A DNA stretch of 50,435 nt from MedAcidi-G1 sp002713545 (GTDB taxonomy: Bacteria > Actinomycetota > Acidimicrobiia > Acidimicrobiales > MedAcidi-G1). Shown here piece after piece: positions 42,052 through 50,435 of the stretch; the first letter of the stretch is position 1, and each line of letters opens with the position of its first letter. The notes under the pieces were generated by a model. It was not told the DNA's origin, ran no database searches, and saw only the letters and a program-made list of their open reading frames with translations. Made by a program: the position numbers and the translations under genes. The stretch covers positions 1 through 50,435 of the forward strand of contig CAXGYF010000010.1 of NCBI GenBank assembly GCA_964013895.1, in the 5' to 3' direction.

Positions 42052-44073
42052 GTGGAACGTAAGTTCAAAGTACATGCCCCTTTTCAACCGGCAGGCGATC
42101 AACCAAAGGCAATCGAAGAATTAGCAGACGGCCTGAACGGTGGTGAGAGATTCCAAACGCTTTTGGGAATCACTGGAAGTGGTAAAAGTGCTACGGTTGC
42201 GTGGACGATAGAAGAAGTCCAAAGACCGACTTTAGTAATAGCTCCAAATAAGGCGCTAGCAGCCCAATTAGCAAATGAATTTCGTTCGTTTTTTCCAGAA
42301 AACAAAGTTGAGTATTTTGTTTCTTACTACGACTACTACCAACCAGAAGCGTACGTCCCCAGCTCAGACACATTTATTGAAAAGGACTCTTCTGTAAATG
42401 ACGAAATAGATCGATTACGTCATTCCGCCACCTCTTCTCTTTTGACACGCAGAGATACTATTGTGGTCGCTTCTGTGTCGTGCATCTATGGATTGGGGTC
42501 GCCAGCCCAGTATGAAGGGCAACTACTTGTTTTGCGAACCGGAACTGAAGTTAACCAACGTGAAGCATTAGGTCGTCTAATTGACATGCAGTATGAGCGA
42601 AACGACATGGAACTAAGTCGTGGAAAATTTCGTGTAAAAGGTGACACTATTGAAATACATCCCGCTTACGAAGAAACTATATTCAAGGTTTCCTTATTCG
42701 GAGATGAAATCGAGAAGATAAGTGAAGTGGATCCAGTCACCGGAGATTTGATAAAAGAGCTAGATGAATTGGTAGTGTTCCCAGCTACTCACTATATGGC
42801 AGACACGCAAGTAATGAACCGTGCAATAAAAGCAATTGAGATAGAACTCCAGCAGACTTTGAAGGGTTTTGAAAAAGATAACAAGCTTCTTGAGTCTCAA
42901 CGCTTGAGAATGAGAACTGATTACGACTTGGAGATGATGTCAGAACTCGGGTTTTGTAGCGGAATTGAAAACTATAGTGCGCATATAGATGGAAGATCTC
43001 CTGGCGAAAGACCGTTTACTTTGCTTGACTATTTCCCAGAGGATTTTCTTGTTGTTCTTGATGAGTCGCATGTGGCTATTCCGCAACTCCATGGACAGCA
43101 TGAAGGAGATAGAAGTAGAAAACTAACTCTCATAGAGCATGGGTTTAGACTGCCCTCCGCAGCAGATAATAGGCCACTTAGGTTTGATGAATTCATAAAC
43201 AGGGTTGGGCAAGTGGTTTTAGTATCAGCTACTCCCGGGAACTGGGAAAGAGAAAACAGCACGAGAGTTGTTGAACAAATCGTGCGCCCGACAGGTCTAA
43301 TAGACCCAGAAGTAATTGTGCGACCCACAGAGGGGCAGATCGACGACCTTCTTGAAATGATCTCCAAACGTGTTGAATCGGAACAAAGAATTCTAGTGAC
43401 AACGCTTACGAAAAAAATGGCAGAAGACTTAACAGATTACTTGTTAGAACAGGGCGTAAGAGTTCGTTACTTGCATTCAGACATAGACACAATTGAAAGA
43501 ATTGAGATATTACGTGATTTGAGGTTAGGCGAGTTTGATGTGTTGGTCGGTATAAATCTCTTAAGAGAAGGCCTTGACCTGCCCGAAGTTTCGCTAGTGG
43601 CAATTCTAGACGCGGATAAAGAGGGTTTTTTGAGAAGTGAAACCTCTCTTATACAGACGATTGGCAGAGCGGCTCGTAACGTTGATGGGCAAGTAATAAT
43701 GTATGCCGACAAGATTACCGGCTCGATGGAACGGGCTCTTAATGAGACTAAACGGCGGAGAGAATTGCAGACAAAATACAACAAAGAAAACGGAATAGAT
43801 CCTCAGACGATAAGAAAAGCAGTAAGTGACATTTTAGAAATGGTCCGACCAGGTGCAATTTCAAGCAAACCAAAAAATAAAAACAAAAGAGCTATAAAAC
43901 TTGCTGACGAACTTTCTGATATGCCTCGCGAAGACTTAAAACGACTTGTCCATACGCTGGAAGAAGAAATGAGCGAAGCAGCTGAAGAGCTTCAATTTGA
44001 ATACGCTGCGCGATTAAGAGATGAGATAAAAGAATTAAGACGTGAAATTCGCGACATGCCCGAAAAAGTTTAA
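42052..44073 (+). CDS. uvrB: Excinuclease ABC subunit B
   Basis: This is the damage-verifying helicase-like subunit of nucleotide excision repair, 673 aa. Walker A is LLGITGSGKSATVAWTIE, the beta-hairpin region is SYYDYYQPEAYVPSSDTFIEKD, the DEAD-like box is VVLDESHVAIPQ, and helicase motifs VLVGINLLREGLDLPEVSLV and QTIGRAARN follow. A UVR domain at the C terminus (AAEELQFEYAARLRDEIKEL) binds UvrC. It has a GTG start with a leaderless-type -10. UvrA and UvrC follow immediately. Confidence 0.98.
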   Translation: MERKFKVHAPFQPAGDQPKAIEELADGLNGGERFQTLLGITGSGKSATVAWTIEEVQRPTLVIAPNKALAAQLANEFRSFFPENKVEYFVSYYDYYQPEAYVPSSDTFIEKDSSVNDEIDRLRHSATSSLLTRRDTIVVASVSCIYGLGSPAQYEGQLLVLRTGTEVNQREALGRLIDMQYERNDMELSRGKFRVKGDTIEIHPAYEETIFKVSLFGDEIEKISEVDPVTGDLIKELDELVVFPATHYMADTQVMNRAIKAIEIELQQTLKGFEKDNKLLESQRLRMRTDYDLEMMSELGFCSGIENYSAHIDGRSPGERPFTLLDYFPEDFLVVLDESHVAIPQLHGQHEGDRSRKLTLIEHGFRLPSAADNRPLRFDEFINRVGQVVLVSATPGNWERENSTRVVEQIVRPTGLIDPEVIVRPTEGQIDDLLEMISKRVESEQRILVTTLTKKMAEDLTDYLLEQGVRVRYLHSDIDTIERIEILRDLRLGEFDVLVGINLLREGLDLPEVSLVAILDADKEGFLRSETSLIQTIGRAARNVDGQVIMYADKITGSMERALNETKRRRELQTKYNKENGIDPQTIRKAVSDILEMVRPGAISSKPKNKNKRAIKLADELSDMPREDLKRLVHTLEEEMSEAAEELQFEYAARLRDEIKELRREIRDMPEKV

Positions 44074-44106
44074 AGAAAATCAAACATGAACTGCATCACA
44101 GCTGTC

Positions 44107-44118
44107 TAGGATCGTTGC
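44107..44118 (+). promoter_or_regulatory. Leaderless-type promoter of uvrA
   Basis: TAGGAT (44107-44112) is followed by 6 nt and the ATG at 44119; there is no Shine-Dalgarno. Confidence 0.45.
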
Positions 44119-46959
44119 ATGCCAGAAAGGTTAGTAGTTCAAGGAGCGCGCGAACACAATTTACAATCGGTTGATTTAGACCTTCCGCGCGAAAAGTTAA
44201 TCGTTTTTACTGGCATTTCCGGTTCTGGTAAATCTTCATTAGCCTTCGACACTATTTACGCTGAAGGGCAAAGGCGGTACGTGGAATCTTTATCCGCTTA
44301 TGCGCGCCAATTCTTAGGCCAGATGGATAAGCCAGACGTTGATTTTATCGAAGGTTTGTCGCCTGCTATTTCTATTGATCAGAAAAGCTCTTCACGTAAT
44401 CCGCGATCAACTGTCGGAACCGTTACGGAAGTTTACGATTACTTGCGACTACTTTTCGCACGTATAGGCATTCCACACGATCCAGAAACTGGTGAAAAAT
44501 TAGCTAGACAGACACCGCAGCAAATCGTAGATCGGATAATGGAGCTGAAGGAGGGAACTAGATTTCAGGTGCTAGCTCCAGTAATACGAGGCAGAAAAGG
44601 AACTTATGAAACTCTTTTAGAAGATTTAGCTAGCCAAGGATTTAGCCGAGTCCTCATAGATGGCGAGATCCATGAATTTGGTGAATCAGCAGATTTGGCT
44701 AGATATGAACAACACACAATAAAAGTAGTAGTTGATCGATTAGTTATGAAAAAAGGAATCGAAAGGCGTCTTACAGAGTCAATGGAGACTGCTCTGTCTT
44801 TAAGTGAAGGCGTCTCAGAGATAGAGATAGTCGATGCGGCCAAAAAAGAGCATGAAGAAAATGAGCTGATTGTTTTCAGCCAGCATTTGTCACGTCCTAG
44901 TGATGGAAAATCTTTTGAGGATCTCGCCCCAAGAAATTTTTCTTTCAATAGCCCCTATGGAGCTTGTACACACTGCGACGGTTTAGGAACCGTCTATGAA
45001 GTAGACCCGCAACTGGTCGTTCCGAATCCAGAATTAACTCTTACAGAAGGCGCAATTGCACCATGGTCAGGTGGTAGAAGCCGATATTTCAAAAGACTTA
45101 TAGAGGCAGTAGCTGAACATGAGGGGATCAGTATGGAAACCTCTTGGGAGAAACTCTCCAAAAATCAACAAAAAATCCTGATGGACAAAGGGCTCAAAGA
45201 AAGAGTGAAAGTCAGGTACCACAATCGCTTTGGCAGAGCACGAGTTCATAATGCTCGTTTTGAAGGTGCGATTCCTTATTTAAGGCGCAGGCATCAAGAA
45301 GCCGAAAGTGACACTCAGAGAGAGCAGATTGAAGGCTACATGAGACAAGTTGACTGTAATGAGTGCGGAGGGGCGCGACTTAACCCTCTTTCTCTTGCTG
45401 TGACAATAGACGATCACTCCCTAGATGACATTTGTCGACTTTCGATTGATAAAGCTTTTACTGTTCTTTCTAATCTCAAATTAAATGACCGTGAAAAAAT
45501 TATTGCTGAACAGGTCGTAAAGGAAATAAATTCACGACTTCGGTTCTTACTTGATGTCGGCCTTGAGTATTTAACATTATCTCGCTCAGCAGCGACACTA
45601 GCTGGAGGTGAAGCACAAAGAATTAGACTTGCCTCTCAAATCGGTAGTGGATTAGTTGGGGTGCTTTATGTTTTAGACGAACCATCAATTGGTCTTCATC
45701 AGAGAGACAATCAACGCTTGATAGATACTTTGTCCCATTTAAGAAATATCGGCAACACTGTGATTGTCGTTGAACACGATGAGGAAACCATTCGAGCAGC
45801 GGATCATGTTGTGGATATCGGCCCTGGCGCTGGTGAACATGGGGGAGACGTTGTATATTCCGGCGACGTAAAAGGTCTAGTTAATTGTAAAAAATCCTTA
45901 ACTGGACAGTATCTTTCGCGAAGTAAACTTTTACCGGTTCCAAATGAACGACGTCAAACGAATGGTTCTTTCGTAAGTATTTTAGGAGCACGTGAAAACA
46001 ACTTAAAAAATATTGATATCGACTTTCCACTTGGCTGCTTCGTTGCGGTTACTGGAGTCTCAGGGTCTGGCAAGTCGACTCTCGTGAACGAAATCCTTTT
46101 AAAGGGATTGATGCAGCACATTTATAAATCTAAAACACCGCCGGGTTTACACAAAGCCATTAAAGGAGTCGATCAGGTCGACAAGGTTATAAACATAGAC
46201 CAAGCGCCTATAGGACGAACACCGAGATCAAATGCAGCTACTTACACAGGGGTGTTCGATCATATACGTAAATTATTTGCAAAGACTGAAGAGGCCCGTC
46301 TTAGAGGTTATCAGCCTGGAAGATTTAGTTTCAATGTAAAGGGGGGACGCTGTGAGGCTTGTTCCGGCGATGGGACTTTACGGATAGAGATGCATTTTTT
46401 GCCGGATGTCTATGTTCCTTGTGAGGTGTGTGCAGGAAAGAGGTACAACAGAGACACTCTAGAAATAATGTATAGAGGTAAGAATATTGCTGATGTTTTA
46501 GATATGCCATGCGAGGAAGCGTTAACCTTTTTTGAAAAACAGCCTTCAATTACGCGCCATATGCAGACTTTGGTAGATGTTGGACTTGGATACATAAGAC
46601 TTGGTCAATCTGCTCCTACTTTGTCAGGCGGTGAAGCACAAAGAGTTAAACTTGCTACTGAGCTTGCAAAGCGTCCCACAGGGCACACTCTTTATCTTTT
46701 AGATGAACCTACAACGGGTCTACATTTCGAAGACGTTAAAAAACTATTAAACGTTTTAACACGTTTAGTAGACAATGGAAACACCGTGATTGTCATTGAG
46801 CATAATTTAGATGTTGTGAAAACAGCTGATTGGATTATTGATTTAGGTCCGGAAGGCGGGGAGTCTGGAGGAGAAATCGTAGCTAGCGATACGCCGGAAA
46901 ATATAGTGAAACTTAAAAATAGTCATACAGGAAAATTCCTCAAGCCACTTCTCAAATAG
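44119..46959 (+). CDS. uvrA: Excinuclease ABC subunit A
   Basis: This is the damage-sensing ABC ATPase of nucleotide excision repair, 946 aa. It has two ATPase modules: Walker A FTGISGSGKSSLAFDTIYAE and VTGVSGSGKSTLVNEIL, with signature motifs LAGGEAQRIRLA and LSGGEAQRVKLA. Zinc-binding pairs are visible (CTHCDGLG with CNECGGARL; CEACSGDG with CEVCAGKRY). NFSFNSPYGAC is the conserved start of the first zinc module. It follows uvrB by 45 nt with its own leaderless-type promoter. Confidence 0.98.
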   Translation: MPERLVVQGAREHNLQSVDLDLPREKLIVFTGISGSGKSSLAFDTIYAEGQRRYVESLSAYARQFLGQMDKPDVDFIEGLSPAISIDQKSSSRNPRSTVGTVTEVYDYLRLLFARIGIPHDPETGEKLARQTPQQIVDRIMELKEGTRFQVLAPVIRGRKGTYETLLEDLASQGFSRVLIDGEIHEFGESADLARYEQHTIKVVVDRLVMKKGIERRLTESMETALSLSEGVSEIEIVDAAKKEHEENELIVFSQHLSRPSDGKSFEDLAPRNFSFNSPYGACTHCDGLGTVYEVDPQLVVPNPELTLTEGAIAPWSGGRSRYFKRLIEAVAEHEGISMETSWEKLSKNQQKILMDKGLKERVKVRYHNRFGRARVHNARFEGAIPYLRRRHQEAESDTQREQIEGYMRQVDCNECGGARLNPLSLAVTIDDHSLDDICRLSIDKAFTVLSNLKLNDREKIIAEQVVKEINSRLRFLLDVGLEYLTLSRSAATLAGGEAQRIRLASQIGSGLVGVLYVLDEPSIGLHQRDNQRLIDTLSHLRNIGNTVIVVEHDEETIRAADHVVDIGPGAGEHGGDVVYSGDVKGLVNCKKSLTGQYLSRSKLLPVPNERRQTNGSFVSILGARENNLKNIDIDFPLGCFVAVTGVSGSGKSTLVNEILLKGLMQHIYKSKTPPGLHKAIKGVDQVDKVINIDQAPIGRTPRSNAATYTGVFDHIRKLFAKTEEARLRGYQPGRFSFNVKGGRCEACSGDGTLRIEMHFLPDVYVPCEVCAGKRYNRDTLEIMYRGKNIADVLDMPCEEALTFFEKQPSITRHMQTLVDVGLGYIRLGQSAPTLSGGEAQRVKLATELAKRPTGHTLYLLDEPTTGLHFEDVKKLLNVLTRLVDNGNTVIVIEHNLDVVKTADWIIDLGPEGGESGGEIVASDTPENIVKLKNSHTGKFLKPLLK

Positions 46960-46998
46960 CAATATCAATAAAAGTTAGAAAAGACCCCCAAGGGCCTT

Positions 46999-47010
46999 TA
47001 TTCTAAAAGA
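46999..47010 (+). promoter_or_regulatory. Leaderless-type promoter of uvrC
   Basis: TATTCT (46999-47004) is followed by 6 nt and the GTG at 47011. This favours the GTG over the adjacent ATG at 47014. Confidence 0.4.
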
Positions 47011-48876
47011 GTGATGAAACAGCCGGACCAAGGAACTATTCCCACAAACCCAGGGTCCTATCAATTTTTTGATAGAGACGGAAGCATTATCTATGTGGGA
47101 AAAGCTAAAAATCTCCGTAGCCGCGTGAATAGTTATTTTGGAAATAAGAAAACTATGGCTGCGCGCACTCAACGAATGATGCAAGAAGCAACACATCTTG
47201 AATGGATTCAGGTGCGAAATGAGCTAGAGGCGTTAATGCTTGAATTTACTTTGATCAAGGAGCATAAGCCGAGATTTAATGTGGATCTTAAAGACAACAA
47301 GAGTTACCCCTACTTGTCAGTGACTATGAATGAAAAATGGCCTCGTCCTAGCATCACTCGAGGTAAACGTAAAAGAGGTGTTAGATATTTCGGTCCGTAC
47401 GGGAACGTTAAAGCGATCCGTGAAACTCTCGATTTATTGATCAAAAGTTTTCCACTTAGAACCTGTTCAAATGTCAAATTTAATGAGCATGAGAAAACAG
47501 GGAAACCATGTTTGTTATTTCATATAGAAAAGTGTTCAGGTCCTTGCGTTGAAAAAATTACAAAGAAAGACTACGACACTCTCGTTTCAGATCTCTTAGG
47601 TTTTCTGGATGGAAACAGTAAGACAATTGTTAACGACTTGCGCAGTGAGATGTCAATTTTTTCTGAAAAGCAACAATTCGAAAACGCCGCACGTGCACGA
47701 GACAAAATCCTCAATATTGAAAGAGTGCTTGAACGTCAACAAATGGTTTTAAATGAAACTGAAAACATTGACATCTTCGGATTTTTCGGAGATGAAATTG
47801 AAGCATCTGTTCAAGTTTTTTATGTTCGTCATGGGCGAGTGGTTGGACGAAAGGGATTCATTGTTGATCGAATTGCCGGAATAAAAAATTCTGAGTTGGT
47901 GAGACATCTGCTTGTTGAGCATTACACATCAGATCCACCTAGAGGGGTTCCGAGTCAAATACTGGCTGAAGCGACCCCTGTTGATGTTCAACTACTAGAA
48001 AGTTGGCTAAGTGAAGAGAGAAACTCGGCAGTGGAAATACGCGTTCCAAAGCGTGGAGAAAAAAAATCGTTACTTGAAACAGTTATTAATAATGCGAATG
48101 AAGAATTTATACGCCACCGTCTAAAGCGTGCAACGGATCACAACTCGCGTTCTAAAGCCTTAAGTGAGCTTCAAACGGCATTAGGTATGAAGGACGCACC
48201 GTTAAGAATCGAATGCTATGACATGAGTCATTTGCAAGGTACAGATTACGTGGGATCTATGGTGGTGATGGAAGATGGTCTCTTAAAAAAGAGCGATTAT
48301 CGTCGCTTCCGAATCAATAGCTTTGATGGAAATGATGATTACGCAGCAATGAAAGAAGTGATTTCTCGTCGTTTAGCTGCTTATTTAAAAGAAAATAAAG
48401 AAACTATTGTCGGTGGAACTAAAAAGTTTGCCTACCCGCCTCAATTGCTGTTAGTGGATGGCGGTAAAGGGCAACTAGCAGTGGCTGAAGCAGCTGTGTT
48501 TGAAGCTGGTTTATCTGATCTTATTTTTGTTGCGTCACTTGCTAAACAGTTTGAAGAGGTGTTCATTGCTGGTCAAAGAGAACCGGTAGTCATTCCGAGA
48601 AATTCGGAAGCGCTGTATATGTTGCAACGCCTTCGAGATGAATCTCATAGATTCGCAGTTGAGTATCATCGAAAACTTCGAGGCAAACGTATGACTGAAT
48701 CAGTTCTAGATGGGATTCCTGGTCTAGGTGAAAAGCGTAAAAATCGACTTCTCAAAGAGTACGGGAGTTTAAAAAGAGTTAAGGAAAGTAGCTTAAAAGA
48801 ATTGAACGAAATCAAGTGGTTGCCCGAGAAGGTGGCCATTGAAGTCGCAAAAAAATTAGATTTAGACCTTAACTGA
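47011..48876 (+). CDS. uvrC: Excinuclease ABC subunit C
   Basis: This is the dual-incision nuclease of nucleotide excision repair, 621 aa. The N-terminal GIY-YIG domain (GSYQFFDRDGSIIYVGKAK, LRSRVNSYF) makes the 3' cut. A UVR motif (about 205-240) binds UvrB. The RNase H-like domain with ECYDMSHLQGTDYVGSMVV and LLLVDGGKGQL makes the 5' cut. Two HhH motifs (IPGLGEKRKNRLLKEYGS, IKWLPEKVAIEVAKKL) end the protein. Its 3' end overlaps the convergent transporter gene by 8 nt. Grouping of uvrB, uvrA and uvrC in a row is less usual than scattered genes. Confidence 0.97.
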   Translation: MMKQPDQGTIPTNPGSYQFFDRDGSIIYVGKAKNLRSRVNSYFGNKKTMAARTQRMMQEATHLEWIQVRNELEALMLEFTLIKEHKPRFNVDLKDNKSYPYLSVTMNEKWPRPSITRGKRKRGVRYFGPYGNVKAIRETLDLLIKSFPLRTCSNVKFNEHEKTGKPCLLFHIEKCSGPCVEKITKKDYDTLVSDLLGFLDGNSKTIVNDLRSEMSIFSEKQQFENAARARDKILNIERVLERQQMVLNETENIDIFGFFGDEIEASVQVFYVRHGRVVGRKGFIVDRIAGIKNSELVRHLLVEHYTSDPPRGVPSQILAEATPVDVQLLESWLSEERNSAVEIRVPKRGEKKSLLETVINNANEEFIRHRLKRATDHNSRSKALSELQTALGMKDAPLRIECYDMSHLQGTDYVGSMVVMEDGLLKKSDYRRFRINSFDGNDDYAAMKEVISRRLAAYLKENKETIVGGTKKFAYPPQLLLVDGGKGQLAVAEAAVFEAGLSDLIFVASLAKQFEEVFIAGQREPVVIPRNSEALYMLQRLRDESHRFAVEYHRKLRGKRMTESVLDGIPGLGEKRKNRLLKEYGSLKRVKESSLKELNEIKWLPEKVAIEVAKKLDLDLN

Positions 48877-49726
48877 TCGTTATAGACGCCATAGAAAAAA
48901 TAGCTGCAATAACACCGAAAACTTGCGTGCGGGTCATTTTTTCATTAATCAGGAAATGTGCTAGAACTACGGTAATAGCAGGGTAAAGAGCGCTTAAAAG
49001 TGAAGTAATGCTGAGGAGTCCTCGATTTACAGCAAGGAGAAAACAGGTGCTAGCACAAGCATTGCTTAAACCCGAACCAACAATAAAGGGAAGGGCTTCT
49101 TTAGAGGGTTTCGGTTTGTCGTTGATTAAAAACAAAATAAAAACAATAATTAGAAGGGGGAAAAATCGACTCGCAACTGCTCCCCAAGGTTCTGTATCGT
49201 TCGACGTGTTTTCGATCACGATATAGAAGCCCCCGAAACCAAGTCCAGCAAGAATTCCGTCTCTTAAACCAGCAATTGGGCCTTTGAATGTCTGTAAGGA
49301 GACTCCAGAAGCGAGAGCTATCGAAATAAGACCGACGAGGATTCCTAGTATCTGGAGAGCGGAAAGAGAGTCTCCGTCAATAAGACCCCACAAGACGGGG
49401 AACAGCGCTCCGGCAACACCGGAAACAGGTATAACTGTTACATAGGCAGCTTTTTTCATTCCGGCATACAGAAAGGCCGCTCCGGACATGCCAAAAAGTC
49501 CAGCGAGGCCACCTATAAGGAAATCACGCCACGTGAAAGTTTCTGCAATAGAAAAAGCTAAAGGAACTACTACGAACAGACCAATAAATATATCGAGACC
49601 CAGGGTTGGCAAAAGTGAGCCGCGTCTAGAGGCTTGACCCGCGAAAAAACCGCCAAAACCCCAGAAGACACTCGACAGAAATGCAAAGAAAATGGCCACA
49701 TTCGGAGCATAAAGCGAGTTCAGCAT
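48869..49726 (-). CDS. EamA/DMT-superfamily transporter
   Basis: This 285-aa membrane protein has about ten helices in two EamA halves: the first begins FFAFLSSVFWGFGGFFAG, and the second begins near GPIAGLRDGILAGLGFGGFYIV. SLLSALYPAITVVLAHFLINEKMTRTQ is the typical end of the second half. The substrate is unknown. The ATG at 49726 is preferred because a TATTTT lies 8 nt upstream and a purine-rich GAGTGGAA precedes it; GTG 49732 is in frame. It is not close in sequence to the other DMT transporter at 29.4 kb. It converges with uvrC. Confidence 0.9.
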   Translation of the reverse strand: MLNSLYAPNVAIFFAFLSSVFWGFGGFFAGQASRRGSLLPTLGLDIFIGLFVVVPLAFSIAETFTWRDFLIGGLAGLFGMSGAAFLYAGMKKAAYVTVIPVSGVAGALFPVLWGLIDGDSLSALQILGILVGLISIALASGVSLQTFKGPIAGLRDGILAGLGFGGFYIVIENTSNDTEPWGAVASRFFPLLIIVFILFLINDKPKPSKEALPFIVGSGLSNACASTCFLLAVNRGLLSITSLLSALYPAITVVLAHFLINEKMTRTQVFGVIAAIFSMASITIS

Positions 49727-49755
49727 TTCCACTCAAAATATGGAACGATCAGGGT

Positions 49756-50435
49756 ATGGATGAAAATAAAAACGCTTGGGAGTTGAATGCTGAATGGTGG
49801 CAAAATTCCTTTACTAATGGCGCTAACGCGGAATATTCTCAACAACTTCTTCCTTTGGTTGTTGAATTGATAAACGAATTTGAAAAAGTTTTAGAAATAG
49901 GAGCAGGTGAAGGACAAATTATTCGTGCTTTACGAGAAGAGTCGATTAATGCAGTAGGGATTGACCAGTCTGACAGACAGGTCCGACAAGGAAAGAAGTC
50001 CGACCCCTCTTCTGCTTTAATTCGATCTTTAGCGGAACAGTTACCGTTTTGTGATTCATTTTTTGATGCTGCAATTGCTTGTTTGGTGGTGGAACATATT
50101 GAACTATTTGAAGAGTCTTTTCGTGAGGTTTCAAGAGTTGTTAAAGATGGAGGAAGGTTTGTTTTAGCAATGAATCATCCGTTACTCCAATCCCCGGGCA
50201 GCTCTTGGGTTGAGGATTGGACTACTGATCCACCCGAAAAATATTGGAGGGTCGGTTCTTATTTGCGTGAAGAAAGCAGCGAAGAATATTTCGGTGATGG
50301 TATAAACATCCCTTTCACACATCGCCCCTTAAGCAGGTATTTAAATGCGTTAAGTGATTCTGGTTTTGTAACAACTCGACTGATTGAACCGCAACCATTT
50401 ACTGTTCATGAAGAAGAATTGAAGTGGAAAAATGA
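49756..50435 (+). CDS. Class I SAM-dependent methyltransferase (3' end cut off)
   Basis: The frame opens at ATG 49756 and runs off the window end, so at least 226 residues are present. SAM motif I is VLEIGAGEGQIIRAL, the next strand has AVGIDQS, then FFDAAIACLVVEHIELFEESFREVSRVV in the FDxxxxxxxxEHxxxxxxxxxE form of motif II/III, and GGRFVLAMNHP. Residues 150 onward (SWVEDWTTDPPEKYWRVGSYL) are typical of the UbiE/Coq5-like Methyltransf_11 group. The substrate is unknown. It is divergent from the DMT transporter, with 29 nt between their starts. Confidence 0.85.
   Translation, partial: MDENKNAWELNAEWWQNSFTNGANAEYSQQLLPLVVELINEFEKVLEIGAGEGQIIRALREESINAVGIDQSDRQVRQGKKSDPSSALIRSLAEQLPFCDSFFDAAIACLVVEHIELFEESFREVSRVVKDGGRFVLAMNHPLLQSPGSSWVEDWTTDPPEKYWRVGSYLREESSEEYFGDGINIPFTHRPLSRYLNALSDSGFVTTRLIEPQPFTVHEEELKWKN

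Noticed and set aside
42011..44118. LexA/SOS boxes upstream of uvrB and uvrA
   Set aside because: No GAAC-N4-GTTC-type palindrome is present in either gap.
46975..47006. Imperfect hairpin TTAGAA...TTCTAA directly before uvrC
   Set aside because: It overlaps the probable -10 of uvrC and would not be transcribed from that promoter; pairing is interrupted.
1..50435. CRISPR arrays, insertion sequences, integrases, rRNA genes
   Set aside because: No direct-repeat array, transposase or integrase reading frame, terminal inverted repeats or rRNA-like segments were seen.

Overview
The window looks like a core chromosome segment from a streamlined, AT-rich actinobacterium (about 40% GC by eye), plausibly a low-GC marine Acidimicrobiia-type lineage. 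The phylum call rests on several features: a mycothiol synthase (MshD), a proteasome activator of the Bpa/PafE family ending in GNYL, an F420-type luciferase-like oxidoreductase, menaquinone genes, an ANTAR response regulator of the PdtaR type, and the order pdtaR-polA-rpsA-coaE-uvrB-uvrA, which resembles Mycobacterium tuberculosis Rv1626-Rv1638. The order or genus is inference. No mobile element, CRISPR array, rRNA gene or phage gene was seen. Gene packing is very tight, with many 1-15 nt overlaps.

Layout. 1-6.9 kb: the end of a DksA-like gene, lspA, rluD, an alkaline-phosphatase-superfamily protein, pafE/bpa and dnaE, closed by a hairpin terminator. 7.1-11.0 kb: an unrecognised 222-aa protein, a nitroreductase, a DUF35 Zn-ribbon/thiolase pair and menA. 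These run into a leftward group of mshD, a small membrane protein and menG. 12.9-13.9 kb: nth, then a GC-rich run of three hairpins that may be a small RNA, and a doubtful short ORF. 13.9-24.7 kb: one long rightward amino-acid block, hisD-C-B-H-A-F, a GroES-like gene, hisI, trpE-C-F-B-A. 24.9-29.1 kb: an HU gene, fabZ, and a leftward fatty-acid operon fabD-fabG-acpP-fabF, whose FabD carries a C-terminal lipoyl-like domain. 29.4-35.4 kb: accessory genes (DMT transporter, dienoyl-CoA-reductase-like SDR, small alpha/beta protein, F420-type oxidoreductase, YczE-like protein, a 532-aa unknown, tRNA-Leu(CAA), a DUF3105 lipoprotein). 35.4-48.9 kb: a small coiled-coil protein, pdtaR, polA, a methyltransferase, rpsA, coaE, uvrB, uvrA, uvrC, which puts the excision-repair nuclease and its repair polymerase together. 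48.9-50.4 kb: a second DMT transporter and a methyltransferase cut by the window end.

How the genes work together. The his and trp genes give most of two biosynthetic pathways; hisG, hisE, trpD and trpG are not here. Because a separate trpF is present, HisA need not be the dual PriA enzyme. FabD, FabG, AcpP, FabF and FabZ cover malonyl transfer, carrier, reduction, elongation and dehydration. MenA and MenG are successive late steps in menaquinone synthesis.

The most general observation is regulatory. At least twelve genes have a TANNNT -10-like hexamer ending exactly 6 or 7 nt before the start codon and no Shine-Dalgarno, as expected for leaderless mRNAs. They include polA, uvrA, uvrB, uvrC, hisD, hisI, trpB and nth. 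Other genes (pafE, HU, fabZ, fabD, fabG, acpP, the thiolase) have clear Shine-Dalgarno sequences. No clearly new multi-gene system was found; the best candidates for something undescribed are the FabD fusion, the 13.55-13.64 kb hairpin array and the unknown 532-aa and 222-aa proteins.
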